From CAYZAK01 sp964476445 (lineage in GTDB: Bacteria > CG03 > SLGR01 > JAGXOG01), in NCBI GenBank assembly GCA_964476445.1, contig CAYZAK010000017.1, positions 1-31,842 on the forward strand: a stretch of DNA of 31,842 nucleotides, written 5' to 3'. The notes beneath the pieces were generated by a model. It had not been told where the DNA came from, did no database searches, and saw only the letters and a program-made list of their open reading frames with translations. This document shows, piece after piece, positions 1-6,811 of the stretch. The position numbers and the translations under genes were made by a program. Position 1 is the first letter of the stretch; each line of letters begins with the position of its first letter.

Positions 1-94
1 TTTATTCTTAAATTTTAGGTTGGATTATAAAATCAAGGTTTTAGGATAGAATTATTCTAATATCCGTAAATTTTTAAAAAATTACGGCAATTTA

Positions 95-142
95 ATAAAA
101 AACCCCGATCCGGAAGTACTATTATACCGCCGGACCGGGGTG
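95..142 (-). terminator. Rho-independent terminator after the outer-membrane protein gene
   Basis: Read on the minus strand, an 11-bp GC-rich stem with one mismatch (arms 130-140 and 103-113, 16-nt loop) is followed at once by six T residues (plus-strand A run 97-102). It begins about 30 bases after the stop codon of the beta-barrel gene ending at 171. This is the clearest intrinsic terminator in the window. Confidence 0.88.
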
Positions 143-170
143 GTTATCAGAAACTTGGGTAGATTTATTA

Positions 171-788
171 TTAAAATTCCATTCCCAGTCCAAAGGATAA
201 ATTAATTGCTGAATACCTGCTGGTCCATCGAATCAGGGCGTCACCGTGCAGATTATCGCCCAGCTCCATCCTGTAACCGTATCCGGCGGTTGCTCCTATA
301 CCCGGAGTTATGCCGGAATCGGTTTTTGTAGGGGTGTAATATTCACATTCGTACGAAAAATTAAGCAGAAAAATCCCGGCACCGGTTGTGGCGTAAAAAT
401 AAGAGTTATCCTGAGGAGAACCGAAACGATAACGGATCTGCCCTATAATAGGTATTACGCTATAATTTAATTTATGCAGACCGTTTTGATCGGTATACTC
501 CCAATTGTAAAGGGGTAAATATCCGGTTTCCAACCCGAAATCAATTTCATACATCCGTCCAAAACTGACTTTACCGAAATAGGAGCGGGCTGTAAAACTG
601 ATTCCCCCATGAATGCCGTCTTCTTCAGGGGCGCAGTAGTGGTACCTGTCCCACATCGGAATAGAATATCCCGGCGAAAATGTAATTTCAATGTCCTCCA
701 TGGTATCCACGGTCACTACGTTATACGCATAAAGGTTGCCGGTAAAAAACAGTACCGCCGTCAGTAAAAGAAATAACTTTTTTTTCAT
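171..788 (-). CDS. Outer-membrane beta-barrel-like protein, 205 aa
   Basis: A small secreted protein of unknown function, probably an eight-stranded-type barrel in an outer membrane. Residues 1-21 form a classical signal peptide (MKKK, then a hydrophobic core, then LYA before the cut). The mature part is rich in Tyr, Phe and Gly with alternating strand patterns, for example YFYATTGAGIFLLNFSYECEYY. It ends in GLGMEF, a terminal Phe typical of proteins assembled by the BAM machinery. The start is fixed by GGAGG seven bases upstream of ATG. The gene stands alone, with its own promoter (839-867) and terminator (95-142). No family was recognised from the sequence. An OmpW/OprF-like or OMP_b-brl-type porin-like fold is an inference from composition and the C-terminus. 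Confidence 0.75.
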   Translation of the reverse strand: MKKKLFLLLTAVLFFTGNLYAYNVVTVDTMEDIEITFSPGYSIPMWDRYHYCAPEEDGIHGGISFTARSYFGKVSFGRMYEIDFGLETGYLPLYNWEYTDQNGLHKLNYSVIPIIGQIRYRFGSPQDNSYFYATTGAGIFLLNFSYECEYYTPTKTDSGITPGIGATAGYGYRMELGDNLHGDALIRWTSRYSAINLSFGLGMEF

Positions 789-838
789 TGTAATGCCTCC
801 GTTTTTTTTATTTTCTGCAGTTAAGAATTACCTTTTAT

Positions 839-867
839 ATAATAGTATTATAGAGTCCAAAAAACAA
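839..867 (-). promoter_or_regulatory. Sigma70-type promoter for the beta-barrel gene
   Basis: On the minus strand a -35 box TTGTTT (862-867) and a -10 box TATTAT (839-844) are separated by exactly 17 bases. They lie about 50 bases upstream of the start codon at 788, in a gap that contains no gene. A second TATAAT string overlaps the spacer but lacks a -35 at the right distance. The match to consensus is moderate. Confidence 0.55.
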
Positions 868-887
868 GGGTTACCTTAAATAAATAT

Positions 888-1460
888 TTATTTATACTTA
901 TTGTAAAAAACCTGATCTTTTAGGGGCTTTCGGTTTTCAGAATCAGCTTTTTTTCTTACAGGATCTTTATTTTTATAATCTTCTTGAGGATATCCCATAG
1001 AAATAATAAGGGGAATCTCTATTTTTTTAGGAATGTTCAACACCTTTTTGGTTTTTTTCTCATTAAACCATCCCACATAACAGGTCCCCAGTCCTTCTTC
1101 AGTAGCCTGCAAGACCAGGTTCTGGCACACTATCCCTATATCCATAAGGTAAAATCGGGTGCTGCGTACAAAAGAACCCACCCGGGTTAAAAAAGATCCT
1201 TTCCGGGCCAGCACCAGAATCAAAACAGGGGCTTTTTGAATAAATTTAGTTATAGTGTAGGGACCAGAAGTAGCGGCCCGGGCTACTTTCGCCCTCTTTT
1301 TTTCATCATCGAGAACTATAAATTCCCAGGGTTGGGCGTTACATGCCGAAGGGGCTAGCCGGGCGCTTTTAAGACACCGATCTATTTTCTCTCTTTCAAT
1401 GGATTTACCACGGTATTTACGGCAGCTGTATCTTTTGTTTACCAGTTCTTTAAAGTTCAT
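888..1460 (-). CDS. Nitroreductase family FMN oxidoreductase, 190 aa
   Basis: A cytoplasmic FMN-dependent NAD(P)H oxidoreductase of the nitroreductase superfamily; its natural substrate cannot be told from sequence. Family marks: an N-terminal R-S/Y-S-C-R-K-Y segment (FMN phosphate contact region), then SARLAPSACNAQPWEFIVL, the usual SPSxxNxQPW-type motif, and near the C-terminus the GTCYVGWF and IISMGYPQED segments that line the flavin site. Length is normal for the short subfamily. I prefer the ATG at 1460 over an in-frame TTG at 1484, because AAGGAG sits seven bases upstream of the ATG and would fall inside the longer form. A promoter-like sequence with an overlapping inverted repeat lies just upstream. 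The gene appears monocistronic. Confidence 0.88.
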   Translation of the reverse strand: MNFKELVNKRYSCRKYRGKSIEREKIDRCLKSARLAPSACNAQPWEFIVLDDEKKRAKVARAATSGPYTITKFIQKAPVLILVLARKGSFLTRVGSFVRSTRFYLMDIGIVCQNLVLQATEEGLGTCYVGWFNEKKTKKVLNIPKKIEIPLIISMGYPQEDYKNKDPVRKKADSENRKPLKDQVFYNKYK

Positions 1461-1467
1461 CTGTTTT

Positions 1468-1473
1468 CTCCTT
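1468..1473 (-). promoter_or_regulatory. Ribosome binding site that fixes the nitroreductase start
   Basis: AAGGAG on the minus strand lies seven bases upstream of the ATG at 1460. It supports that start over the upstream in-frame TTG at 1484. Confidence 0.7.
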
Positions 1474-1502
1474 AATTGAATCAAAGGTTAAATTAATTTT
1501 TT

Positions 1503-1523
1503 CTTTATTTTGTTAAAATAAAG
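1503..1523. repeat. Perfect 9-3-9 inverted repeat at the presumed transcription start
   Basis: CTTTATTTT, three bases, then AAAATAAAG: a perfect 9-bp inverted repeat. It overlaps the downstream edge of the proposed -10 box (1522-1527) and the expected start point of the nitroreductase transcript. The placement suits a repressor operator. It lacks GC and a following T run of its own, so it is unlikely to be a terminator. Confidence 0.45.
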
Positions 1524-1550
1524 TATATCAAATTTTTTATCAGTGCAAAA
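1522..1550 (-). promoter_or_regulatory. Possible extended -10 promoter for the nitroreductase gene
   Basis: On the minus strand TGATATACT forms an extended -10 (TGn plus TATACT, hexamer at 1522-1527), about 60 bases upstream of the start codon. The -35 region is poor (TTTTGC 17 bases upstream), as is common with extended -10 promoters. No other good candidate lies between the nitroreductase gene and the pseudogene. Confidence 0.4.
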
Positions 1551-1564
1551 GGATGATAAAAAAA

Positions 1565-2040
1565 ATGAAAATAAAAATTTTCTAAACCATTTTAGAATGT
1601 ATTAAAGGTAATACCTCCCGACAGAAAGATATGGAGGCTGTGGTAAATGAGGCCAATGCCCTTCTTATGACAGGCGCCGGCGTTCAGCTTCAAAAAGCTA
1701 CCCGGCCCATGGCCCCGATATCTCCCGGAAAAGCGGTAATAACCCCCGCGTTCTGCTGCCTAATAAATATGTAATTCATTGTTTGGGCCCAATTTACGGC
1801 AGGGATAAACCGGAAAATGTGCTACCGGAATACTTTAAAAATTGTACAGGATAAAAGGATTGGCTCAGTGGCTTTTCCCTGCTGTGAGCGTTCGGTTACC
1901 CGGTTAAAAAAGCCGCCTATGTGGCTTTAAAAACAGTAGTGGAAATAGCGAATAATTTTAAAAATGTAAAAATCATAAGATTTGTACTCTTCTCAGAAAA
2001 AGATTTACGTATTCATCAAAAAATATTAAACAATATAACC
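1565..2040 (+). pseudogene. Decayed macro-domain (ADP-ribose-binding/hydrolase) gene
   Basis: The only plus-strand gene trace in the window. Translation in shifting frames gives the blocks of a macro-domain protein of the YmdB type in correct order: KGNTSRQKDMEAVVNEAN and ALLMTGAGVQ near 1600-1690 (canonical VVNAAN and the GGGV loop), SPGKAVITPA near 1721-1750, LPNKYVIHCLGPIYGRDKPE near 1758-1815, IGSVAFP near 1859-1879, then GYPVKKAAYVALKTVVEIA from about 1893 on. At least three frame changes, in-frame stops and a short internal loss separate the blocks, so no full-length product can be made. The Asn-Ala-Ala-Asn core reads N-E-A-N. An ATG at 1565 follows an AAGGATG-like string. Family assignment rests on my memory of YmdB; the ordered blocks make it hard to explain otherwise. 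Confidence 0.82.
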
Positions 2041-2051
2041 GGCAGTTACCC

Positions 2052-2915
2052 CTACTGTTTTAGACCTGATTTTTTTACTATTGCTTTGGCCAGCCGGGGT
2101 CTGTTCATGGTATAAATATGTATTCCCTGGAGGGTATCGCTATTTATTAATTCGTGCACCTGGGCGGTGGCGTAGTCTATACCGGCTTTTTCCATATCTT
2201 CCGGTTTATTTTTGTACTTTTCTATTAGGTTTCTTAATTTTGACGGAATACTTGCCCCGCACATCTGAACCATTTTTTTTACCAGTCCGGCTCTAAATAC
2301 CGGCATAATACCGGCTGATACGGGAACCTGTATACCGTTAGAGCGGATTGTATCAATAAATTTATAAAAGAAATCGTTGTTAAAAAAAAGTTGAGTTATA
2401 ATAAAATCCGCGCCGCAGGTTACCTTATATTTTAAATTTTGGATATCTTTTTCATAGCTGGACGCCTGGGGGTGTTTTTCTGGATAACCGGCAACCCCCA
2501 GGGAAAATCTGTTTTTCCGTTTGATGAATTTTACCAGGTCGCTGGCGTACTTAAAATCATAGATGAGTTCATTGGGATTTTTACCCTTCGGAATATCTCC
2601 TCTGAGAGCCAGTATGTTTTCTATGTTTTTCTTTTTAAGTTGGGATAAAATTTTTTTGATACTCCGGGATGTAGAATCAATGCAGGTAAGATGCATAAGA
2701 GTTTCCATGTTAAAATTATTTTTTATTTCATCAACCATTTCAACAGTTTTACTTTTAGTTCCCCCGCCCGCCCCGTAGGTTACGCTTATAAAATGGGGTT
2801 TCAGTTTTTTTAAGGATTTAAAAATAGTGGGGTCTATGCTTTTTTCCGGTTTCGGAGGAAAAACTTCGCAGGATAGAACCGTCTCGTTCTTATCGTAAAT
2901 TTTTGAAATTTTCAT
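2052..2915 (-). CDS. metF: 5,10-methylenetetrahydrofolate reductase
   Basis: Reduces 5,10-methylene-THF to 5-methyl-THF, the methyl donor for methionine synthesis, using FAD in a TIM-barrel enzyme. The 287-residue length is normal. Visible motifs follow the MetF order: CEVFPPKP at residues 16-23 with the catalytic Glu, SVTYGAGGGTKSKT, HLTCID, ILALRGD, GVAGYPEKHP, ADFIITQLFF, and the C-terminal IHIYTMNRP. Its ATG shares one base with the TAA of the upstream ABC ATPase gene (TAATG), so the two are co-transcribed and probably translationally coupled. No methionine synthase gene lies nearby. Glycine hydroxymethyltransferase, which makes its substrate, is encoded 15 kb upstream. Function is confident; why it ends a sugar-transport operon is unknown. 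Confidence 0.95.
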   Translation of the reverse strand: MKISKIYDKNETVLSCEVFPPKPEKSIDPTIFKSLKKLKPHFISVTYGAGGGTKSKTVEMVDEIKNNFNMETLMHLTCIDSTSRSIKKILSQLKKKNIENILALRGDIPKGKNPNELIYDFKYASDLVKFIKRKNRFSLGVAGYPEKHPQASSYEKDIQNLKYKVTCGADFIITQLFFNNDFFYKFIDTIRSNGIQVPVSAGIMPVFRAGLVKKMVQMCGASIPSKLRNLIEKYKNKPEDMEKAGIDYATAQVHELINSDTLQGIHIYTMNRPRLAKAIVKKSGLKQ

Positions 2916-3976
2916 TAGTATTCAAGCCTTTCTTCTGTTTTAGGATCAAAAAACAACATCTTTTCTATATCAAGATAAACCTTTACTGTTCCCTTAGAGT
3001 AAGGCAGTTTAGTGAAATGCTCTTTGGCTACTCGTATTTTTAAAGAATTATTTTTATGTTTTAAATATAAAATCATTTCCGGACCTAGAGTTTCTTTTAC
3101 ATCCATTTCAAATTCCCAGCTGCTATCTTTATCGGTAATAATTATATCTTCGGGTCTTAATCCAATCAGTACTTTTTTTTGAGTAAAATTAGGAATTACG
3201 GGCATATCTATTTCCCCGCCCAGCACCGAAAGATAACCTTCTTCAATGGAAGCAGGAAAAATATTTAATTCGGGATACCCCATAAACTTAGCCACAAATA
3301 AGTTTTTGGGATTTGAATAGATCGCGTCTGGATCGCCAATCTGCTGTATCTCTCCGTCGTTCATAACCGCTATCCGATCTGCCAAGGTCATGGCCTCTTT
3401 CTGATTGTGGGTTACATAGACAGTGGTGATATTAAGTTCTTTTTGTAAACGGGCCAGCTCCACTCTAAGGTGCTGGCGAAGTTTAGCGTCCAGATTAGAA
3501 AGGGGTTCGTCTAAAAGAAAAACATCCGGTTTTCTGACCAGAGCTCTGCCTACAGCAACCCTCTGCTGCTGACCGCCGGAAAGGTTTACCGATTTTTCAA
3601 AAAGTATATCGTCTATCTTTAGTAAATCGACGGTCTGTTCGACTATTCTTTTTCGCTCTTTTTCCCAGACATTATTCATTTTAAGAGGAAATTCCAGGTT
3701 CTCTTTGACGGTCATATTGGGATAAAGGGCATAATTTTGAAATACCATTGCCGTATTTCTTTGTTGAGGGGGGAGTTCGGTCTTATCTTTCCAGTCAATT
3801 ATTACCTGCCCGCGATCCGGTTTTTCCAGACCGGATATAAGGCGCAGAATAGTGGTTTTACCGCATCCGGACGGTCCGACAAGTACAAAAAACTCCCCTT
3901 TTCCAACAGAAAATTCTATATCCTGACAGGCAACTGTTCTTTTAAACTTTTTTGTTATATTTTTTAATTTAAGCAT
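2915..3976 (-). CDS. ABC transporter ATPase, MalK/UgpC/MsmX type
   Basis: The ATP-hydrolysing subunit of a carbohydrate-type (CUT1) importer, peripheral to the inner face of the membrane. The nucleotide-binding domain fills residues 1-235: Walker A GPSGCGKTT, Q-loop in VFQNYALYP, signature LSGGQQQRVAVGRAL, Walker B VFLLDEPLSNLDAKLR and the switch His in TVYVTHNQKEAM. Residues 240-353 form the extra TOBE/OB regulatory domain with the usual LIGLRPEDI block. The length of 353 is close to the MalK family norm. It follows the second permease gene by three bases and overlaps metF by one. The nearest Shine-Dalgarno (GGAG inside the end of the permease gene) is 14 bases from ATG, longer than usual, so coupling to the upstream gene is likely. 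The substrate is not predictable from this subunit. Confidence 0.95.
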   Translation of the reverse strand: MLKLKNITKKFKRTVACQDIEFSVGKGEFFVLVGPSGCGKTTILRLISGLEKPDRGQVIIDWKDKTELPPQQRNTAMVFQNYALYPNMTVKENLEFPLKMNNVWEKERKRIVEQTVDLLKIDDILFEKSVNLSGGQQQRVAVGRALVRKPDVFLLDEPLSNLDAKLRQHLRVELARLQKELNITTVYVTHNQKEAMTLADRIAVMNDGEIQQIGDPDAIYSNPKNLFVAKFMGYPELNIFPASIEEGYLSVLGGEIDMPVIPNFTQKKVLIGLRPEDIIITDKDSSWEFEMDVKETLGPEMILYLKHKNNSLKIRVAKEHFTKLPYSKGTVKVYLDIEKMLFFDPKTEERLEY

Positions 3977-3979
3977 GTT

Positions 3980-4795
3980 CTATTTTTTTACTCCTCCGAT
4001 AGATATTCCTTGAATAAGTTTTTTTTGTCCCAAAATAAAAAGAATTAAAACAGGTACGGTAACTATAATAACGGCGGCCATTAATTGAACATAGTTAGTG
4101 GCAAACTGTTCCTGATATACCGATAATCCAAGCTGTACATTTCTCATCCGGGTAGAATCTGTGAAGATCAACCATTTAAATAAATTATTCCATTCAGCGA
4201 TAAAAGTAAATATAAACAGCGTACCAGCTGCCGGCCAGGCCGCGGGAAAAACAACTTTCCATAATGTTTTCCATCTGGATGCCCCGTCAACGGCTGCAGC
4301 TTCTTCAAGTTCCCAGGGTACCTTCATAAAAAACTGTCTGAAAAGATATATTCCGAAACCGTTGGCCAGCATGGGTACTATCAAGCCCTGATAGGTATTA
4401 ATCCATCCCAGCTGGGAGAGCATGACGAATAAAGGTACCACCAGTATATGGTAGGGTATTATCAGGGTGGCCAGCACGGTCATAAAAACAACTTTACGTC
4501 CCTTAAATTCCATTCTGGCCAGTGCGTAACCGGCCAGTACAGAAGTTAAAATCTGCCCCAGAGTAACACTGACGGCAACTATAAAGGAGTTTAAAAATTG
4601 TCTGGAAAAGTTAGCCGCCTGCCAGGCGTTTTTGTAGTTTTCAAAATTAAATTTTTCAAGTAAAAATTCATAAGAACCGATAACCTGGCCTGATTCTTTT
4701 AAGGAAGTTACTACCACCCATAGCACCGGAAAAATAAAAATCATACTTACCAGTATTAAAATAATATAAGAAATTAGGGATTTTATTTTTTTCAT
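3980..4795 (-). CDS. Carbohydrate ABC transporter permease, MalG/UgpE type
   Basis: One of two inner-membrane channel subunits of the importer. It has a hydrophobic N-terminal helix (about residues 7-29) and five more predicted membrane segments in 271 residues. The EAA loop that docks on the ATPase reads EEAAAVDGASRWKTLWKVVF near residues 183-202, with the conserved Gly and following Pro. The length and short N-terminus fit the MalG/UgpE side of the pair. GGAGG lies seven bases upstream of ATG, and that ATG overlaps the TGA of the preceding permease gene by four bases (ATGA), a standard coupled arrangement. Confidence 0.94.
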   Translation of the reverse strand: MKKIKSLISYIILILVSMIFIFPVLWVVVTSLKESGQVIGSYEFLLEKFNFENYKNAWQAANFSRQFLNSFIVAVSVTLGQILTSVLAGYALARMEFKGRKVVFMTVLATLIIPYHILVVPLFVMLSQLGWINTYQGLIVPMLANGFGIYLFRQFFMKVPWELEEAAAVDGASRWKTLWKVVFPAAWPAAGTLFIFTFIAEWNNLFKWLIFTDSTRMRNVQLGLSVYQEQFATNYVQLMAAVIIVTVPVLILFILGQKKLIQGISIGGVKK

Positions 4796-5673
4796 ACCTT
4801 TTCCTCCGGACTGTAATATTTTATTTTTAACCAGGTTGCCGTAATAACCAGAAGAAAAAGAACAGTTGAAACGGCGGCGGCATAACTGATGTTAGCTTCG
4901 TTAAAAGCGGTTTCGTAAATATAGTAAACCAGAGTGGTGGTTTTTCCCAGAGGGCCACCCCTGGTCATTATATATATCTGGGAAAAATCTCTGAAAGCAA
5001 ATATTAGATTTATTATTATTACAAAAGAAGCGGTAGGTAAAATATTAGGCCAGATAATGTATTTGAATTGAGCCCATGCCCCGGCCCCGTCTAATTTTGC
5101 CGCTTCGTAAAGCTGATCCGGTATAAGCTGCAAACCGGCAAAGAAAATTATCATGTTATACCCTATTCTTCTCCAGAGAGTAACTCCGGCCACCGACCCC
5201 AGAGCCAGTTTAGGATTGCCCAGCCAGTCAATTTTATCAAATCCCAGTTGTATAAGATAATGGTTTAAAATACCGCCCTGGTAATCATACAGCCACAGCC
5301 ATATAATACCGGTTGCCGCTAATGAGATAATGAACGGTAAGAATATACAGGTACGGTAAAAGTTTTGCCCCCTTTTTCGGCGGTCTATAAGAACAGCTAA
5401 AAACAGTCCGCCCGCCACTCCGGGGGGAACAACCATCAGTACGTATAAAAATGTGTTTTTAAGAGCGTTGTAAAAGCTGGAATCCTTAACCAAACGGGCG
5501 TAATTATCCAGGCCCGTAAAAGTGATTTGACCGCCGCCGAAAATGTCCCACTCAAAAAAAGAAAGGGCAAAAAGAGCTAAAATGGGAATGATTATAAAAG
5601 TAAAAATAAAAAACATTCCCGGTGTTAAATAAAAATAAGCTGTAAAAGATTTTCTTCTCTTATTATGTTCCAT
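4792..5673 (-). CDS. Carbohydrate ABC transporter permease, MalF/UgpA type
   Basis: Partner channel subunit of the importer, 293 residues with about six membrane helices and no large periplasmic insert, so UgpA-like rather than MalF-like in size. The EAA loop YEAAKLDGAGAWAQFKYIIW stands near residues 191-210, followed by the conserved Pro. Other family stretches are FFEWDIF near the N-terminus and the FSQIYIMTRGGPLGKTTTL segment before the last helices. Its start lies 11 bases inside the end of the binding-protein gene, with GGAGG 12 bases upstream, and its end overlaps the next permease by four bases. The substrate is probably a sugar, oligosaccharide or glycerol-phosphate-like compound; the sequence gives no finer answer. 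Confidence 0.94.
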   Translation of the reverse strand: MEHNKRRKSFTAYFYLTPGMFFIFTFIIIPILALFALSFFEWDIFGGGQITFTGLDNYARLVKDSSFYNALKNTFLYVLMVVPPGVAGGLFLAVLIDRRKRGQNFYRTCIFLPFIISLAATGIIWLWLYDYQGGILNHYLIQLGFDKIDWLGNPKLALGSVAGVTLWRRIGYNMIIFFAGLQLIPDQLYEAAKLDGAGAWAQFKYIIWPNILPTASFVIIINLIFAFRDFSQIYIMTRGGPLGKTTTLVYYIYETAFNEANISYAAAVSTVLFLLVITATWLKIKYYSPEEKV

Positions 5674-6811
5674 CAGTAAGTAAATCCTCCACTTTTTTGT
5701 TCGCCTCCCTAAGGGCCTCCCCGGGACTCTGTGTCAGGTAAAGTGCCCTTTCTATTCCCTGTCCTATTATTATGGATATTCTGGAATATTCTGGAACGGG
5801 AGGCCGGGATTTTCCGAACTTCATTAATTTTACGAAAGTTTCCATAAAAGGGTTCTCTTCAAGATACTTTACATATTCCGTTGACTCGGCAGCTTTTCTA
5901 TTTACCGGAATATAGCCGGACCAATCTATCTGGAAATCTTCAGACATAATATATTTTGCAAATTCCCAGGCCGCTTTCTCTTGTTCCGGGTTGGATTTAA
6001 ATATATATAGATTTTCTCCGCCTATATTGGTGGACCTTTTCTTATAGTCAGGAAGAAAAAAAGATCCGTAATCTACTCTATCCTGGTTTTTTAACACCGA
6101 AACATTCCAGAGCTCGTTTATCATAATGGATACCCGTCCGGCCAGGAACATGCCCGTTTTGTATCCGGTATCTGCAGCCGAAAATACGGCTGCTTCATGT
6201 TTAGTTTTAAGGTCCATCCAAGATTGTAACGCTTTTACGCCCGGGGGTTGGCCAAACACCGGACGTTTTGACTCTGTCCTTAATCCCCCCCCGGCCTGCC
6301 ACAGAAAAGTCTGCCAAGTCCACACTGTCCATTCTCTGGTGCCCATGGGAATAAGAAACCCGTATCTGTTGTTATCTTTTTGGGTAAGCTTTATAGAGCT
6401 CTTTCGAAACTCTTCCCAGGTGTTGGAGGAATTAAATTCTGGGTCATCAAAAAAAATTTCCGACTTTAACTGTTTTCCGCTGGTGGCCATTTGACCGGTG
6501 TAAATTGGGGCCATCCATAAAAGTTCCGGCTGCCTGCCGGCGGCCATGGCATTCATTATCTTGGGCATGGCCTTATCCTGTGCACCGATATTATCTGTAA
6601 CTATTTTAATACCTGGATTAGCAGCTTCAAATTCATCTATTTTTTGTCTTAGAAGCTGGTTGTTATGAGGGCTTTCAATACTGTGCCAGAATTTTAGATT
6701 TATTTTTTCTTTTTGGTTTTCGCTGCCGCATCCGGCTGCCCAAAAAGTCAGAATGGCTGTGAAAAATAATAGTACAATTTTTTTAAAAAATAATTTACTG
6801 AAGCAGACCAT
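5663..6811 (-). CDS. ABC transporter solute-binding lipoprotein, family 1
   Basis: Captures the solute outside the inner membrane and delivers it to the two permeases. The 382-residue protein opens with a basic and hydrophobic signal ending in WAAGC, so Cys28 is the probable lipid-modified residue; the -3 position is Ala rather than the preferred Leu. The mature part has typical family 1 features: LKFWHSIESP near residues 40-49, FEAANPGIKI, PELLWMAP, and the later GYIPVNRKAAE and NPFMETFV segments. Its ATG lies 17 bases inside the end of the upstream three-domain secreted protein gene, so the two are translated from overlapping frames. Composition resembles UgpB/MalE-like CUT1 proteins. The ligand is not known. 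Confidence 0.93.
   Translation of the reverse strand: MVCFSKLFFKKIVLLFFTAILTFWAAGCGSENQKEKINLKFWHSIESPHNNQLLRQKIDEFEAANPGIKIVTDNIGAQDKAMPKIMNAMAAGRQPELLWMAPIYTGQMATSGKQLKSEIFFDDPEFNSSNTWEEFRKSSIKLTQKDNNRYGFLIPMGTREWTVWTWQTFLWQAGGGLRTESKRPVFGQPPGVKALQSWMDLKTKHEAAVFSAADTGYKTGMFLAGRVSIMINELWNVSVLKNQDRVDYGSFFLPDYKKRSTNIGGENLYIFKSNPEQEKAAWEFAKYIMSEDFQIDWSGYIPVNRKAAESTEYVKYLEENPFMETFVKLMKFGKSRPPVPEYSRISIIIGQGIERALYLTQSPGEALREANKKVEDLLTDGT

Noticed and set aside
64..87. AT-rich near-palindrome with CCGTAA/TTACGG ends downstream of the main terminator
   Set aside because: It could be a weak back-up terminator, but only six firm base pairs flank an A/T core and no T run follows on either strand.
878..893. 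16-base perfect AT palindrome at the nitroreductase stop
   Set aside because: It has no GC pairs, so it would form a very weak hairpin; expected by chance in AT-rich DNA.
6126..6494. Plus-strand open frame of 122 codons
   Set aside because: It is antisense to the solute-binding lipoprotein gene and shows no recognisable domain.
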